Source of the DNA: Cyanodermella asteris
Lineage: Eukaryota > Ascomycota > Lecanoromycetes > Ostropales > Stictidaceae
Reading direction: 5' to 3'
Length of the DNA stretch: 64,000 bases
Assembly: GCA_900618795.1 (NCBI GenBank)
Contig: UYJD01000005.1
Span: 1,430,430-1,494,429 of the forward strand
The position numbers were made by a program, and so were the translations under genes. Below the pieces are notes generated by a model. It had not been told where the DNA came from. It worked only from the letters and a program-made list of their open reading frames with translations, and searched no databases. Below, in pieces: positions 20,150 through 30,158 of this stretch (positions are counted from its first letter, which is position 1; every line of letters begins with the position of its first letter).

Positions 20150-21784
20150 ATGTCTGATCTCAAGGCAACAGTGCAGGAGACCAGCAATGGCTTCCACGTC
20201 GAGGGCTGGGAGAAGATCGAATACGATTTCACCTTCCTGGACGGTGCTTTCAACCCGCAGAACAATCAATTGGCACAGGAGTACCGCAAGTGGGGCCGAG
20301 TACTTGCCGTGATGGATTTCAATGTCTACAACCTCTACGGCAAGCAGATGGAGAACTACTTTAGCCACCACAACCTGGAGCTCAAGGTCCACAAGACGAA
20401 GATTGGCGAGAAGGCGAAGACAATTCCGACCTTCCTGAGCATTGCTGATTCAATGACCGAATTCGGGATCTACCGCAAAGTATCACCACCATCTCGAGCT
20501 GTTGCAAGCGGTGGCTAATCAATTCCCAGGAACCCGTTCTGGTCGTCGGCGGAGGCCTGGTTACCGATGTTGCCGGGTAAAAATCACCAAGATTGCCATA
20601 AGTCCAAGGGCCTCTACCCACCCTTGACATGCAAAGGCTTTTGTCTTGACGAATCCACTGCTAACATGCTTGTCTCTGCAGATTTGCTTGTGCCGCGTAC
20701 CGTCGCAACACAAACTTTATTCGTATTCCCACGACTGTCATCGGGCTTATCGATGCTTCGGTGTCGATTAAGGTCGCAGTCAACTACGGCAACTACAAGA
20801 ACCGTCTCGGCGCCTACCACGCGCCCCAGCATACTTTCCTCGACTTCGGCTTTCTGAGGTCGCTGCCCAAGGCACAAATTCGGAATGGGTTTGCGGAATT
20901 GATCAAGATCAGCTCCTGCGCTCACAAGCCGACGTTTGATCTGTTGGACAAGTATTGCGAGGAACTTATCAACACCGCGTTCGGCCGTGCAGACGGCGCA
21001 TCCGACGAAGTGCGCAAGGCGGCCGACCAGATCAACAGAGATGGTATCCATGAGATGTTGAAGCTCGAGACTCCCAATCTGCACGAGATCGGGCTCGACA
21101 GAGTCATCGCATACGGACACACGTGTGTTGCCAAGTGCCTCACATTTGAGACCAACGCTAACACTGCCCAGATGGTCACCGATGCACGAGCTCGTGCCAG
21201 AAACTCCGTTGCGACACGGACATGCCATCTCCATCGACATGGCATACTCCGCGACACTCGCAAACACACGCAAGATGATCTCGGATGCCGAATATCATCG
21301 TCTCCTGACGCTGTTCTCGCGCGCTGGTCTCTCAATCGATCACCCCCAGTTCGACGAGGACATCCTCGACAAGGGAACAAAGGCTATCCTCAAGACCCGT
21401 GATGGTAAGCTGCGCCTCGCAGTGCCCAACCCCATTGGCAAGTGCGTCTTCCTCAACGACGTTCCGTACGAAGAGTTGGTCGGCGCACTCCGCCAGCACA
21501 AGCAGGTCATGAAGTCGTATCCTCGTAATGGCGCTGGCGTTGAGGCATACGTTGACGCGAGTGACACTGGTTACACTGAGGGGAACGAGGACGCCAACGC
21601 AGAGCTGGCGCAGGCAGCCAAGGATGCCGGTAGCCTTAATGGCAGTATGAACGGCGCTCACATCAATGGTGGCATTGAGATGAACGGCGATGCAAATGCT
21701 GAGAAGGTTAAGGCCAAGCTGGCGAACGGAACGAACGGACTGACCAACGGTGTCAATGGTTTCACGAATGGTGGAAAGGCTTAA
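20150..21784 (+). CDS. Demethyl-4-deoxygadusol synthase-type sugar-phosphate cyclase
   Basis: Four exons: 20150-20479, 20530-20576, 20682-21122 and 21172-21784, giving 476 residues. The protein belongs to the dehydroquinate-synthase superfamily. The NAD-binding [13 protein letters not shown] lies at about 115-127, followed by [20 protein letters not shown] (about 141-160). Zinc ligands are Glu198 in AELIKIS, His272 in YGHTWSP and His288 in RHGH. The motifs [10 protein letters not shown] and GHTWSPMHEL point to the DDGS/EEVS branch rather than true AroB. DDGS converts sedoheptulose 7-phosphate into demethyl-4-deoxygadusol, the core of mycosporines; EEVS gives 2-epi-5-epi-valiolone instead. The adjacent methyltransferase and MysC-like ligase favour DDGS. 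The C-terminal 45 or so residues are an Asn-Gly-rich tail ([14 protein letters not shown]) of unknown use. All exon joins keep frame. Confidence 0.9.
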
Positions 21785-22588
21785 ATAGTTTAGCTCGGTG
21801 GACGCTAAAAGGGGAGCTAAAACAAAATCACGGTGACAAAAATGTATATCGTAACCCACCATAACACTGTTGCATCACAAGCCTCGATGGGGCCCATAAG
21901 ATCTGCATTCCATCGTGCAAGACGCAAATATACAGACTCGAAACAAGCCCTGCACGCCCCACACAGAGCTTAACACGCAAACGTCCAAGATCGTTGGCTA
22001 CCCGTCACGCCATGTATCTCGGTGCAAATTTGAAACAGCCTGACGACCGATACACCCACTCATGGTCAAAACCTCAGCCGATCTCTGTCGGGCAAGTATA
22101 TAGCGCACTCGGTAACGGCTACAGAGCCTCACCCTCAACCCCCGCGCGAGGCTGAGCTGATGCTCGACTCCAACCACCTCGATGTTTACCGGTCTGCATC
22201 AAAAGGTATCTAAGGATCGCACCTGCTCTCAAGGACAGGCGCCCCCCCCCCCCTCAAAAAAAAAAAGATATGCCAGGCTGGTGATTTCGCTTCGGCCGGC
22301 GTAGCTCCTCGTTTGCGTTGGGTCTAACGCTAGTGCTACAGACTATTCAACGTACTTGGCCTGCAGATCTGATGACGCAGACGAGTAACGCGGGAGAGCT
22401 TCGATGAGCTTGAAATTTATTATTTGTTCAGTGGTCCTGTCGTTTTTATTTCTACTTTTTTTTTTCTGTCGACAAACTTGGATCGTCTTTATCGACCGAA
22501 TCTAGATTACACGGTCTACCAGAGAGAGTCCTGGGGTCATATGTTCGAACAAGATGTGGAACTTTTCAATTGTTTGCTGTTTAGTCAT
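21785..22588. other. Convergent intergenic region with homopolymer run
   Basis: About 800 bases lie between the stops of the cyclase and the hexosaminidase. The region should hold both 3' untranslated regions. It contains a run of about twelve C followed by TC and eleven A (about 22242-22266). A T-rich tract lies at about 22430-22470. No gene is seen. Confidence 0.45.
22236..22270. repeat. Poly-C / poly-A homopolymer tract
   Basis: A run of twelve C is followed by TC and then eleven A. It lies between two convergent genes, where a length-variable simple tract is tolerated. Exact length may be unreliable because of sequencing error. Confidence 0.7.
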
Positions 22589-24310
22589 CTACAGCGTACA
22601 ATCTCCCTGGTTCTGCAAACACCAAGTCATCGTGACCGGGTTCGCACCAAATCCAAGCGCAACCAAGCGTTCCCTCAGGTCCGCCATCCTCCTCGTAACA
22701 CCCTCATCAACCCCCTTGACACCCTTAATTCCACTCCACATAATCTCCGAGCCGGCCAGCGCTCGCGGCCAGACCTTGGAATCCAGATTCACCGGGTCCG
22801 TCAATTCGTGCCAGATGTGAACCTCGCCACCGTAGAGGTTGTTGATCATTGATTCAGTCAGGTTCGTGCGCGGGTCGTACGAGTACATTTGGCGCCACGA
22901 CTTGAGCGGGTTGCAGTAGTCGGTGTACGGCGGCACGATCGCGCCGGTGCCGTCGGCCACGGCGGTCGTGTTCGGGTCCAGCCACTGGCCGTAGCCGCAA
23001 TCCATGTACCAGTTGTAGTAGTCGCCGAAGAGGGTTTTGTAGCCTGCACCGGCGACGCGGGCGATGGATTCCTGACCTTGCCATGTCTGGACGATTGTGT
23101 CGGGGGACAGCGTCAGGTTCCAGGTCACGATCATCTCTTCCCAGACCATGGGCTGGAGACCGGCGTTCTTGATTGTGGTTTGAAGGTGGGTTTTGAGCTT
23201 TTGAATCAGGGGCTGCAGGACGGCTGGGTCGTTGCTCTTCACGCTGGGATCTAAGGCGTAGGCGTTGGCGTTCACTTCGTCACCGCCGGAATTGAAACGC
23301 TTGCTGTACTTGCTGGTGCGGGGCAGAAGATCGGCGTAGACTGTATCGAAGAACTTGTAGACGTCTGGGTTGTTGAGCTGGATAGATCCACATGGAGGCT
23401 CTGCGCAGTAGGGTCCCCAGGGCTGAATGTTGAATGCTGTGACGAGGTCTGGATGGCTGTAGGCAACACTAGAAAGATGACCAGGCGAGTCGATCTCAAT
23501 GATCGGCTCAATACCACGCGCGTAAGCATAAGACATGACATCGTCAAGGTCCTCAACGGTCCAGTACAAGTGAGGAGCATAGGCACCCTTTTCGGCCAGC
23601 TCTGGCATGCTGGCGATTTCAATGGGCCATGACTGAGCATCCGTTGCGTGAATGTGAAGCTTGTTGAATTTGGCAAGCTCCATGGCATCGATCTGACGTT
23701 TGACACTGCTTGGAGGCTCCCAGTTGCGGGCAATGTCGAAATTGAATCCACGGTAGGAATAGGCCGGTCTGTCTTCCACGTGGACCGGCACAAGGTTCGT
23801 GTAGATCATGTTCGACTGGCTGCACTTGTAAAAGAGCTGAAGCAGAGATGTCAAGCCATGCATGGCGCCCTGTGGTGTGGAAGACTGAATGACCGCCGTT
23901 CCATCGCTCTTGACGTCCAATACGTACGCCTCTTCAGGATCCGTCGTATTGAAATGAGTCTTGAGCATAGGCTGCGTCTGCTCCACGGTGATGCTCTTGA
24001 GGTATGCGCCGGAAGCGTTTTGTGCGGGTTCATAGTTTGCGCCGCGTGGATAGAACTTCCATGGCACGAAGGCGGCCTTGCCAACATTCTGCTTGAAACG
24101 ATCGAATGCGCCGCTGATCAACTCAGCATCTGAAGTTGTGTTTGAGGCGCGCTTGGAGGCGCTCAATGGCTTGTAAGAAGTCTGAACGGAGGAAGGGTCA
24201 AGCCACAAAACGCCCGTCCCGTTGGTCTGCACATTGGGCGCCGGCCAGATGGCTGATACTGAGGAAATCAGGGCCAGGCCGGCAAGGATTGAAGAGGTGG
24301 GAAAGCGCAT
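22589..24310 (-). CDS. Secreted beta-N-acetylhexosaminidase, GH20
   Basis: Intronless, 573 residues from the ATG at 24310. That start gives a clean signal peptide (MRFPTSSILAGLALISSVSA); a longer frame from 24460 adds 50 residues ahead of it and is less likely. The N-terminal GH20b-type domain (about 90-200) ends at HVEDRPAYSYRGFNFDIARN. The catalytic barrel has HIHATDAQSWPIE (about 248-260) and the acid-base pair Asp344-Glu345 in SGGDEVN. WEEMIVTW, the WQGQE loop and the GGEVHIWHE segment complete the substrate pocket. Several N-x-S/T sites fit secretion. The enzyme removes terminal GlcNAc from chito-oligosaccharides during wall turnover or chitin use. It is convergent with the cyclase and there is no reason to place it in the mycosporine pathway. 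Confidence 0.93.
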   Translation of the reverse strand: MRFPTSSILAGLALISSVSAIWPAPNVQTNGTGVLWLDPSSVQTSYKPLSASKRASNTTSDAELISGAFDRFKQNVGKAAFVPWKFYPRGANYEPAQNASGAYLKSITVEQTQPMLKTHFNTTDPEEAYVLDVKSDGTAVIQSSTPQGAMHGLTSLLQLFYKCSQSNMIYTNLVPVHVEDRPAYSYRGFNFDIARNWEPPSSVKRQIDAMELAKFNKLHIHATDAQSWPIEIASMPELAEKGAYAPHLYWTVEDLDDVMSYAYARGIEPIIEIDSPGHLSSVAYSHPDLVTAFNIQPWGPYCAEPPCGSIQLNNPDVYKFFDTVYADLLPRTSKYSKRFNSGGDEVNANAYALDPSVKSNDPAVLQPLIQKLKTHLQTTIKNAGLQPMVWEEMIVTWNLTLSPDTIVQTWQGQESIARVAGAGYKTLFGDYYNWYMDCGYGQWLDPNTTAVADGTGAIVPPYTDYCNPLKSWRQMYSYDPRTNLTESMINNLYGGEVHIWHELTDPVNLDSKVWPRALAGSEIMWSGIKGVKGVDEGVTRRMADLRERLVALGFGANPVTMTWCLQNQGDCTL

Positions 24311-25867
24311 GTTGTCGCAGGTCAATGTGGGTTGTGAGCTAAGAGCTGAGCACAGCTTGCGGGGCAAGAAAGGAATATGAGAGCAGTCAAAGCTATAAAA
24401 GAAAGGCAACAGTGGGGAATGGAAGCTCTGGCAGAAGCGTGGAAGGGGAGGGTCCAACATGCAGCAACGGCATCGGTTGACAGCTACCTCTTATAGCTAC
24501 CTGGCCACCACGCTGGCATCGCTACCTAGTCACCGATTTTGTCAATAGGGTTTTCCGCCGGACGTACGACAGGGCGTCGCCTGAAGAGATTGCGATAAAT
24601 CTGCCCAGACGTCCGAATTTGCGGCTCGCTCCTGACGAGATGGCAGTTTGATCGGTCGGTGCGACGGCGTTTGAGAGCAGAAGCAAGCTCGAGGGTGCAA
24701 CGGGGGTGGATTTCCCTTGATCTCGTGTCTTCTGCCCAGCAAGGTTTCCCGGCAGCAGGTGATCATCCAGGGCCAACCAGAGATGAAGGATGTCGGAGCT
24801 GGAGCTGTGAACCTGCAGGATGCACGGTGGAAGTGGCTGACCGTCAGCATTCAAAATATGGATATGATCGCCAACTGGAGATGCGGGCAGGCCAATCAGT
24901 CGGCTCGCCCAGCTGCGGCACGGTCACGTCGTACACGGTGCAAGCAAGCTTCGACAAGAGCGTGGAAGGATCCCGGTTGCAATGACAGACTCCAGCCGAC
25001 TACAAGTATGAAGTAAGGAACTTTGCAATTAGGGACCGTGTTGCATTTGACGCAGTGCGTGCTGGAGATTACCGGTAGAAAAGACCGTTTTTGGTCGTCA
25101 GAAACAAATCATATCGCCAATCACCAAAATTCACCCATTGCGAAGCTCAATTATCCAAAGGCATCAAACGATCAACTAGACAATTGCCGGTACACATCCG
25201 AAGCCTCGTCGAGTATACAGTCCGACTTCAGTACTTCACGGTGATCCCATCTATCTATTAAAAGCTTCTACAGACTCATTCGGTATCAGTCGACATGCTG
25301 CCCGCAGCATCGATCGCTACGAGGCAAGCAGAACCTTGCCACGGGGAATGCTCGGCCTGCACTTCAACACGGTTCCGTCGAGGAGATGTTTCACATTTCG
25401 CTAAGGTCGCGTGAGCTCCAACGGACTCAGACATGACTTCAACCGCGCCCATTTCCTCACCATCTCGCAAATCACAGTCGCTGCAGATCAAGCTCAAGTA
25501 TGTCGTCCAGTGTTCACATTTCAGGCTATATACAAGCGTGACCCATCCGATCCCATATCAATCCTATCCTCATCAAATACATAAACGCCATGACCATGCA
25601 TAACGAGCGTCTCTCTTCGGAAGCATGTACGTGCGCCAGTCTCTGATCCGAGCTGGCATCAACCTCTATCATAGCGAATGTCCTCCGTCATCAAGTATGC
25701 CTGCCGTCGGGGGTATAATGCATAGACTCCTCGATCGTCGTGGCATGGTTGTGGAAATGCACGTCGGGTGCGCGGCGGCGAGCCCGGTGCTGCAGAGCCA
25801 TGGCTGCTTAGCTACGGCTTGTTGCCTTTTTATTATTATTTTTGCCGTCTCGTATCGGACGGTTAGC
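24311..25867. other. Non-coding gap, 1.56 kb
   Basis: The region lies between the start of the hexosaminidase and the stop of the CAP protein, both on the minus strand. The left end (24311-24700) should hold the hexosaminidase promoter. Open frames of about 100 codons at 24522-25016 overlap one another on both strands and show no domain character. No repeat or RNA gene was recognised. Confidence 0.4.
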
Positions 25868-26751
25868 TCAAGCCATGGCAAACATGGCGCCGACCAGTCC
25901 TGCCATCGCTGCGCCACTGTTGAGGTGTGTCCTATCCGCCGCACCGGTAAATTTGGGGAGGTTGCTGGTCTGCGCCGCTACTGTCTGTCGGATCAAGGTC
26001 TGTGTAGGAGCGTTGCTTGTCGAGGCGAGAGTTGCGCCGGGCACCAATGTTCCGACCTGTTGGTCAAAGCTGCCGATCACGTTGCCTGCTGGCTGGTATT
26101 CGCAGACCACGTACCAGCCGTGCGTGGGGCCACAGAAAGCACGACCGCAGCCGACCTGCGCAGTGTCTTTCCAGACAAGCTGTGTGAAGTGACCCGTCGC
26201 CTCAGAGAAACCTTGCGCGTTGAAGTTGTAGAGGAATCGCTCGTCGCCCCACGCTTGGCAAGTATCGGTGGTTGAGACGTAACCCTCTGCGATGTTCTCG
26301 CCATATGGACCACCCTGTAAATTCTGTCAGCGACCGATCTAGATCTCAAGACAGGGTGCCGATGCGAAATTTGCGATCAGATCTGGCACAGCAACTTGGA
26401 ACAACTCTGCCAATCGGCGTGCGTCTGAGACACTGTTTCTCGACACAAACCTGATCCGCGCGCCAAGGGCTGCAAGCGATCTCAGACAACCGGGGCCCAG
26501 CTTACCGTATGCTCGAACACGCAGCCTGAAGCTGCATTCTGCGCGTAGTTCGCGAGTGTGTCGTTCCAGGTGACGCTCTTCGCGCCGTACATGACACGAT
26601 ATGTGTTGGTCGAGTTGAGCATCTCCGTCTTGAATGTGTTGTCCACCTTGTAGGTCGGGTTGTTGCCGTCGCCAGCGTTCTGGGCAGAAGCAATCACTGC
26701 CAGGCCGAGCACGGCGGAGAGGGCCTTGCGGATGGAGAATGCTGGGGCCAT
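25868..26751 (-). CDS. Secreted CAP-superfamily (PR-1/SCP-like) protein
   Basis: Two exons, 26506-26751 and 25868-26314, with a 191-base intron (donor GTAAGC, acceptor TTACAG), giving 230 residues. A signal peptide is clear (about 1-23, ending IASAQ). The CAP domain follows: FKTEMLNSTNTYR, then VTWNDTLANYAQNAASGC, then HT/GGPYGENIAEGY across the splice. GHFTQLVWKDTAQVGCG and WYVVCEYQPAGNVIG are the classic CAP signature blocks. The C-terminus ends in a small-residue site and a hydrophobic tail (LNSGAAMAGLVGAMFAMA), which suggests a GPI anchor. CAP proteins bind sterols or fatty acids (yeast Pry proteins) or act at host interfaces; which applies here is unknown. Confidence 0.88.
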
Positions 26752-28722
26752 TATGGAAGATTGAAGGATGAAGGCGATGTTTTGTTGGAGCTCTGCGGAC
26801 TTTTGTTTGGAGCTTTCAGCTCTGCAACTAAGCAGTCTGGGCAAACTTGTGGTGGAAAGGACAGTCGAGCACGAGCTGTTGACCGGCCGTCACGTAGATC
26901 CGCACTGTTCGAACGGAAACCCGTCGAAGACCTACAAGGTCAATTGGTCACACAGCGAGAGGCTAGCCAGAGGCATCAACAAGAAGGAGAAAACAGAAGG
27001 AACCGGAGCATATACATTGGGCACAGGCGATCGACACTGGCCGAGCTTGTCACCAATCTCCACGTCCCCAGATTTTGGCTGCATGAGCCCTCGGCGCATC
27101 GGTACAGAAGAGTTGGCCGGTCTGGCTCAAGCCACATGCCGTGACGGACGCGTAATCCAGCATAGCTCCCATTGGTGGAAGGCCAGCTCTGGTAGGGAAG
27201 CGCGTGCTAGTCGAGGCTCACCGTCAGCCGTGACGCATGTGTGGCTCCGTGGCTCGGCCTGGGGACGGCGCACAGAGCCTGGAGGAGCTTGTAGAGCTGG
27301 ACACAAGGGGGCGAGGATGCGAACTGGGATTGTTGGTGTTGCAAGGATTTAGCGCTATAGCAGCAATATGAGCATGGCTTCCACTTTGGGCGCGGTTGTT
27401 ATAAGCCACGTGTATGAGTGGTCGAGAGAGAAATGAGATCAGAAAAACGGCCCACCAGGAACGGGCCATTGATTGGAGCTGGGGAGAAGCCCGCGTCCAC
27501 GGCGGGAGCTAGAGCGAAACGGAGTGTAGCCGTGGCATTGGCTTTGCGCCAACATGGCCCGAGTCAGGCGGGGATTGGACGAGTGCGGAGAAAGGTAGCA
27601 GATGCTTTCGCCGGCACCGAGGATACAGCAGTGCTGGGCGCAATCTTGCAGCCAGGTTCCTGGCGATCGTCGTTTCGGGCGTTGGGATGCTTTTCACATG
27701 TGCTTTCTGACCCGCTCCGAGCCCTCTCTGCCAGCGGGAGAAGCTCGCCAGAGCTGTTGAACGGTCAAATGCCACGGCCTCGACCATGGTGGTCTTTTGC
27801 GCTTGAAATTGACGGAAGAAGTTTGTCTTCTGCGATCCGGCGCGAGAATAATTATAGATGCGAGACGCGAGCTTGTAAGCGATGTCTGATCAGCGCTGTG
27901 CAATTATGAGAGACCGCGCCGACCATCGCCAAATTGAAGCAGCATCGACGACCGCAGCGTTTGCATGCGGAAAGCAGCACGACGATGGTGTTGTCGTGTT
28001 GTCGTGTTGTTGATCTGCAGCACATGCATCGAAGTGCTGTTCCTTGTGGATCCTCTTCGGCGGATCGTCCTTATGATGTGATCAAATGAAGAGAGCTGTG
28101 ACTGCGATCGTTCGATCTGCCGATCGAATACATCTTTTGCAATTGTTGTTTGAACGTGGTCGAGTCGAGTGTTCTTGCATGCAGGTGCGTGTCTGTACAA
28201 AGGCCGATTTCCTCGGGCGCATTCGGCTTCGGACTCGTGAGGCCGGCAGAGACATACCGACAAGACGCTCAAGCCTTCGATAGACGAAGTCGGACATCGG
28301 CACGAGTGCACTGGACAGTTAGCCACAATGCTGGAAGCCGTTGATCCGGGAGCTAGACCGCTAAGCAAGACAAACGACCGCAGTCGGACAGCTGGTCTGG
28401 GACAAAGTACCATCTCAGGTCACTGCCGACACGTTCTGGCCACACCTGAGGACTCAGCATGGACCTGAACAATGGACGACAGCATGGTCAAAGAACGAAT
28501 AACGGATCGAGCCATGGCAAGCGATTACATACAGTATTGATGCTCGAAGAATTGATACTCTGTGCAAAAGAGAAGATTGGTCTCGGCAGAAAGTTTGTGG
28601 GCGCACGCCAAGCTCGGCTTCCATCTGAAACCCCGCCTGATGCAAGATCTGCTTCAAAGGTACTCAGAACTTTTGTGACAACTGCCGGAACTTCACGCTC
28701 TGCTTCGACAGGTCCTTGCTCA
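26752..28722. other. Non-coding gap, about 2 kb
   Basis: This block lies upstream of the CAP gene and downstream of the PRO2 stop. The first few hundred bases should contain the CAP promoter. Overlapping open frames up to 194 codons (26768-27352) occur on both strands but lack family features and consistent splice structure. A short TGTCGTGT-type simple repeat lies at about 27985-28010. No gene is supported. Confidence 0.4.
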
Positions 28723-30158
28723 CTATGCCAGCGGCAGCTTCTCATGCAGCCACTTCTTTCCTCCCTCCCCATACTCGCCCGCCGTCTGCCCGCTTCCGCT
28801 GATAAGATACTTGTAGATCATTAGCCCCTCCAGGCCCACCGGGCCTCGGGCATGAATCTTGTTGGTACTAACCCCAACCTCAGTTCCGAAGCCGAACCTC
28901 ATCCCATCTGCCATTCGCGTGCTGGCGTTCCAGAACGAACACGCGTTGTCAACCCCAGCCTGGAAACGCCGAGCCACCGCCTCGTTCTGCGTCAAGATGG
29001 CGTCTGTGTGCTTGCTGCCGTGGGCGTTGATATGCGCTATGGCGAGGTCCACGGCATCGCTTGCCCCGCCTGCGCTCTTGGGCACTGTCTTGATGGCGAT
29101 TATGGTATCCAGGAACTCGGTATCGTAGTCGCTTTCGACCGATTCCTGGAGGAGGACTGCTTCGTTCTTGGGGAGTATACTAGCCAAGGCGGTTCGTGAG
29201 GCGACATCGCACCGCAGAGAGACACCCTTTCCCAGCAACGCCGAGGCGACTGCAGGCAGGATCGTGGTAAGTGCAGCTTCGTCGACTAGGAGCGTCTCGA
29301 CTGCATTGCAAGCAGCCGTATACCCGAGCTTTGCGTCCAGCAGAATCCTTACCGCCATATCTTTCTCCGCATCTTCGCAGAGATAGATGCTGCAGAGACC
29401 GTCCGCATGACCGAGGACGGGAATTTTGGTGTTGTTCTTGATGTATGTTACGAGCTCGTTGGAGCCTCGGGGAATAACCAGATCAACATGCTTGTCCAGC
29501 TTCAACAGCTCGGGAATGACATCTCTGGTGGTTACAAGCTGAATTGCACCGTTTGGTACGGTGGTGTTCTCGAGTGCTTGTGAGATGATTTGGGAGATGG
29601 CAATAAATGATTCCGTCGATTCCTTTCCTCCCTTCAAGATGGCAGCATTGCCTGATTTGATGGCCAAACTGGCAATATTCGCAATGACCTCAGGTCTCGC
29701 CTCGAATATGATCAAAAGCACACCAATGGGACACGTGACCCTCTCAAGGTCCAGTCCTTGATCGAGGCGCGTACGAAGAGTAACCTTGCCGACTGGTGTG
29801 AAGTCAGTAATCCGATGCTAAGAAGCAAAAGCTATAGGAGGTTGTTAATTCACTCACCTGGGTCCTCCAACTCCCTGACGTCTAGTATGCCCTGAAGCAT
29901 GTCCTCATATTTTCCCGGCCTCGCCAAATCTAATCGTTTGAGGACTGCCTGGCTGAGCGTCCCTTCCTTCGTCGCCTGCGTAGCCGCAACCAAATCTCGT
30001 GCATTCGCCTCCAATATCTGACCTTTGGCAGCTTTCAAAGCTTCATGAATGGCTGTAAGTGCGTCGTTCCGATCTTTCGACGGTAGCACAGCCAGTGACC
30101 GGGCTGAAATACTCGCCGCTGTGCCGACCTGTAGCGGTGTTCCAGAGGAAAGTGACAT
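28723..30158 (-). CDS. PRO2: Gamma-glutamyl phosphate reductase
   Basis: Two exons, 29858-30158 and 28723-29792, with a 65-base intron, giving 456 residues. The join restores EDPVGKVTLRTRLDQGL. The enzyme reduces gamma-glutamyl phosphate with NADPH to glutamate semialdehyde, the second step of proline synthesis. Visible family blocks are IGVLLIIFEARPEVIAN, SGNAAILKGGKE, LVIPRGSNELV and VLGHADGLC. The active-site cysteine is Cys262 in YTAACNAVETLL, and ISGSGQTAGEYG lies near the C-terminus. Length matches fungal ProA-type enzymes. The kinase partner (PRO1) is not in the window. Confidence 0.95.

Noticed and set aside
20614-21273. 219-codon minus-strand frame inside the cyclase gene
   Set aside because: Antisense of conserved cyclase exons and spans its introns.
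22589-24310. GH20 hexosaminidase as a fourth member of the mycosporine cluster
   Set aside because: It is a secreted chitin-degrading enzyme with no sensible role in the pathway and converges on the cyclase rather than sharing a promoter.
24311-24460. In-frame upstream ATG extending the hexosaminidase by 50 residues
   Set aside because: The start at 24310 gives a clean signal peptide, while the longer form would bury it.
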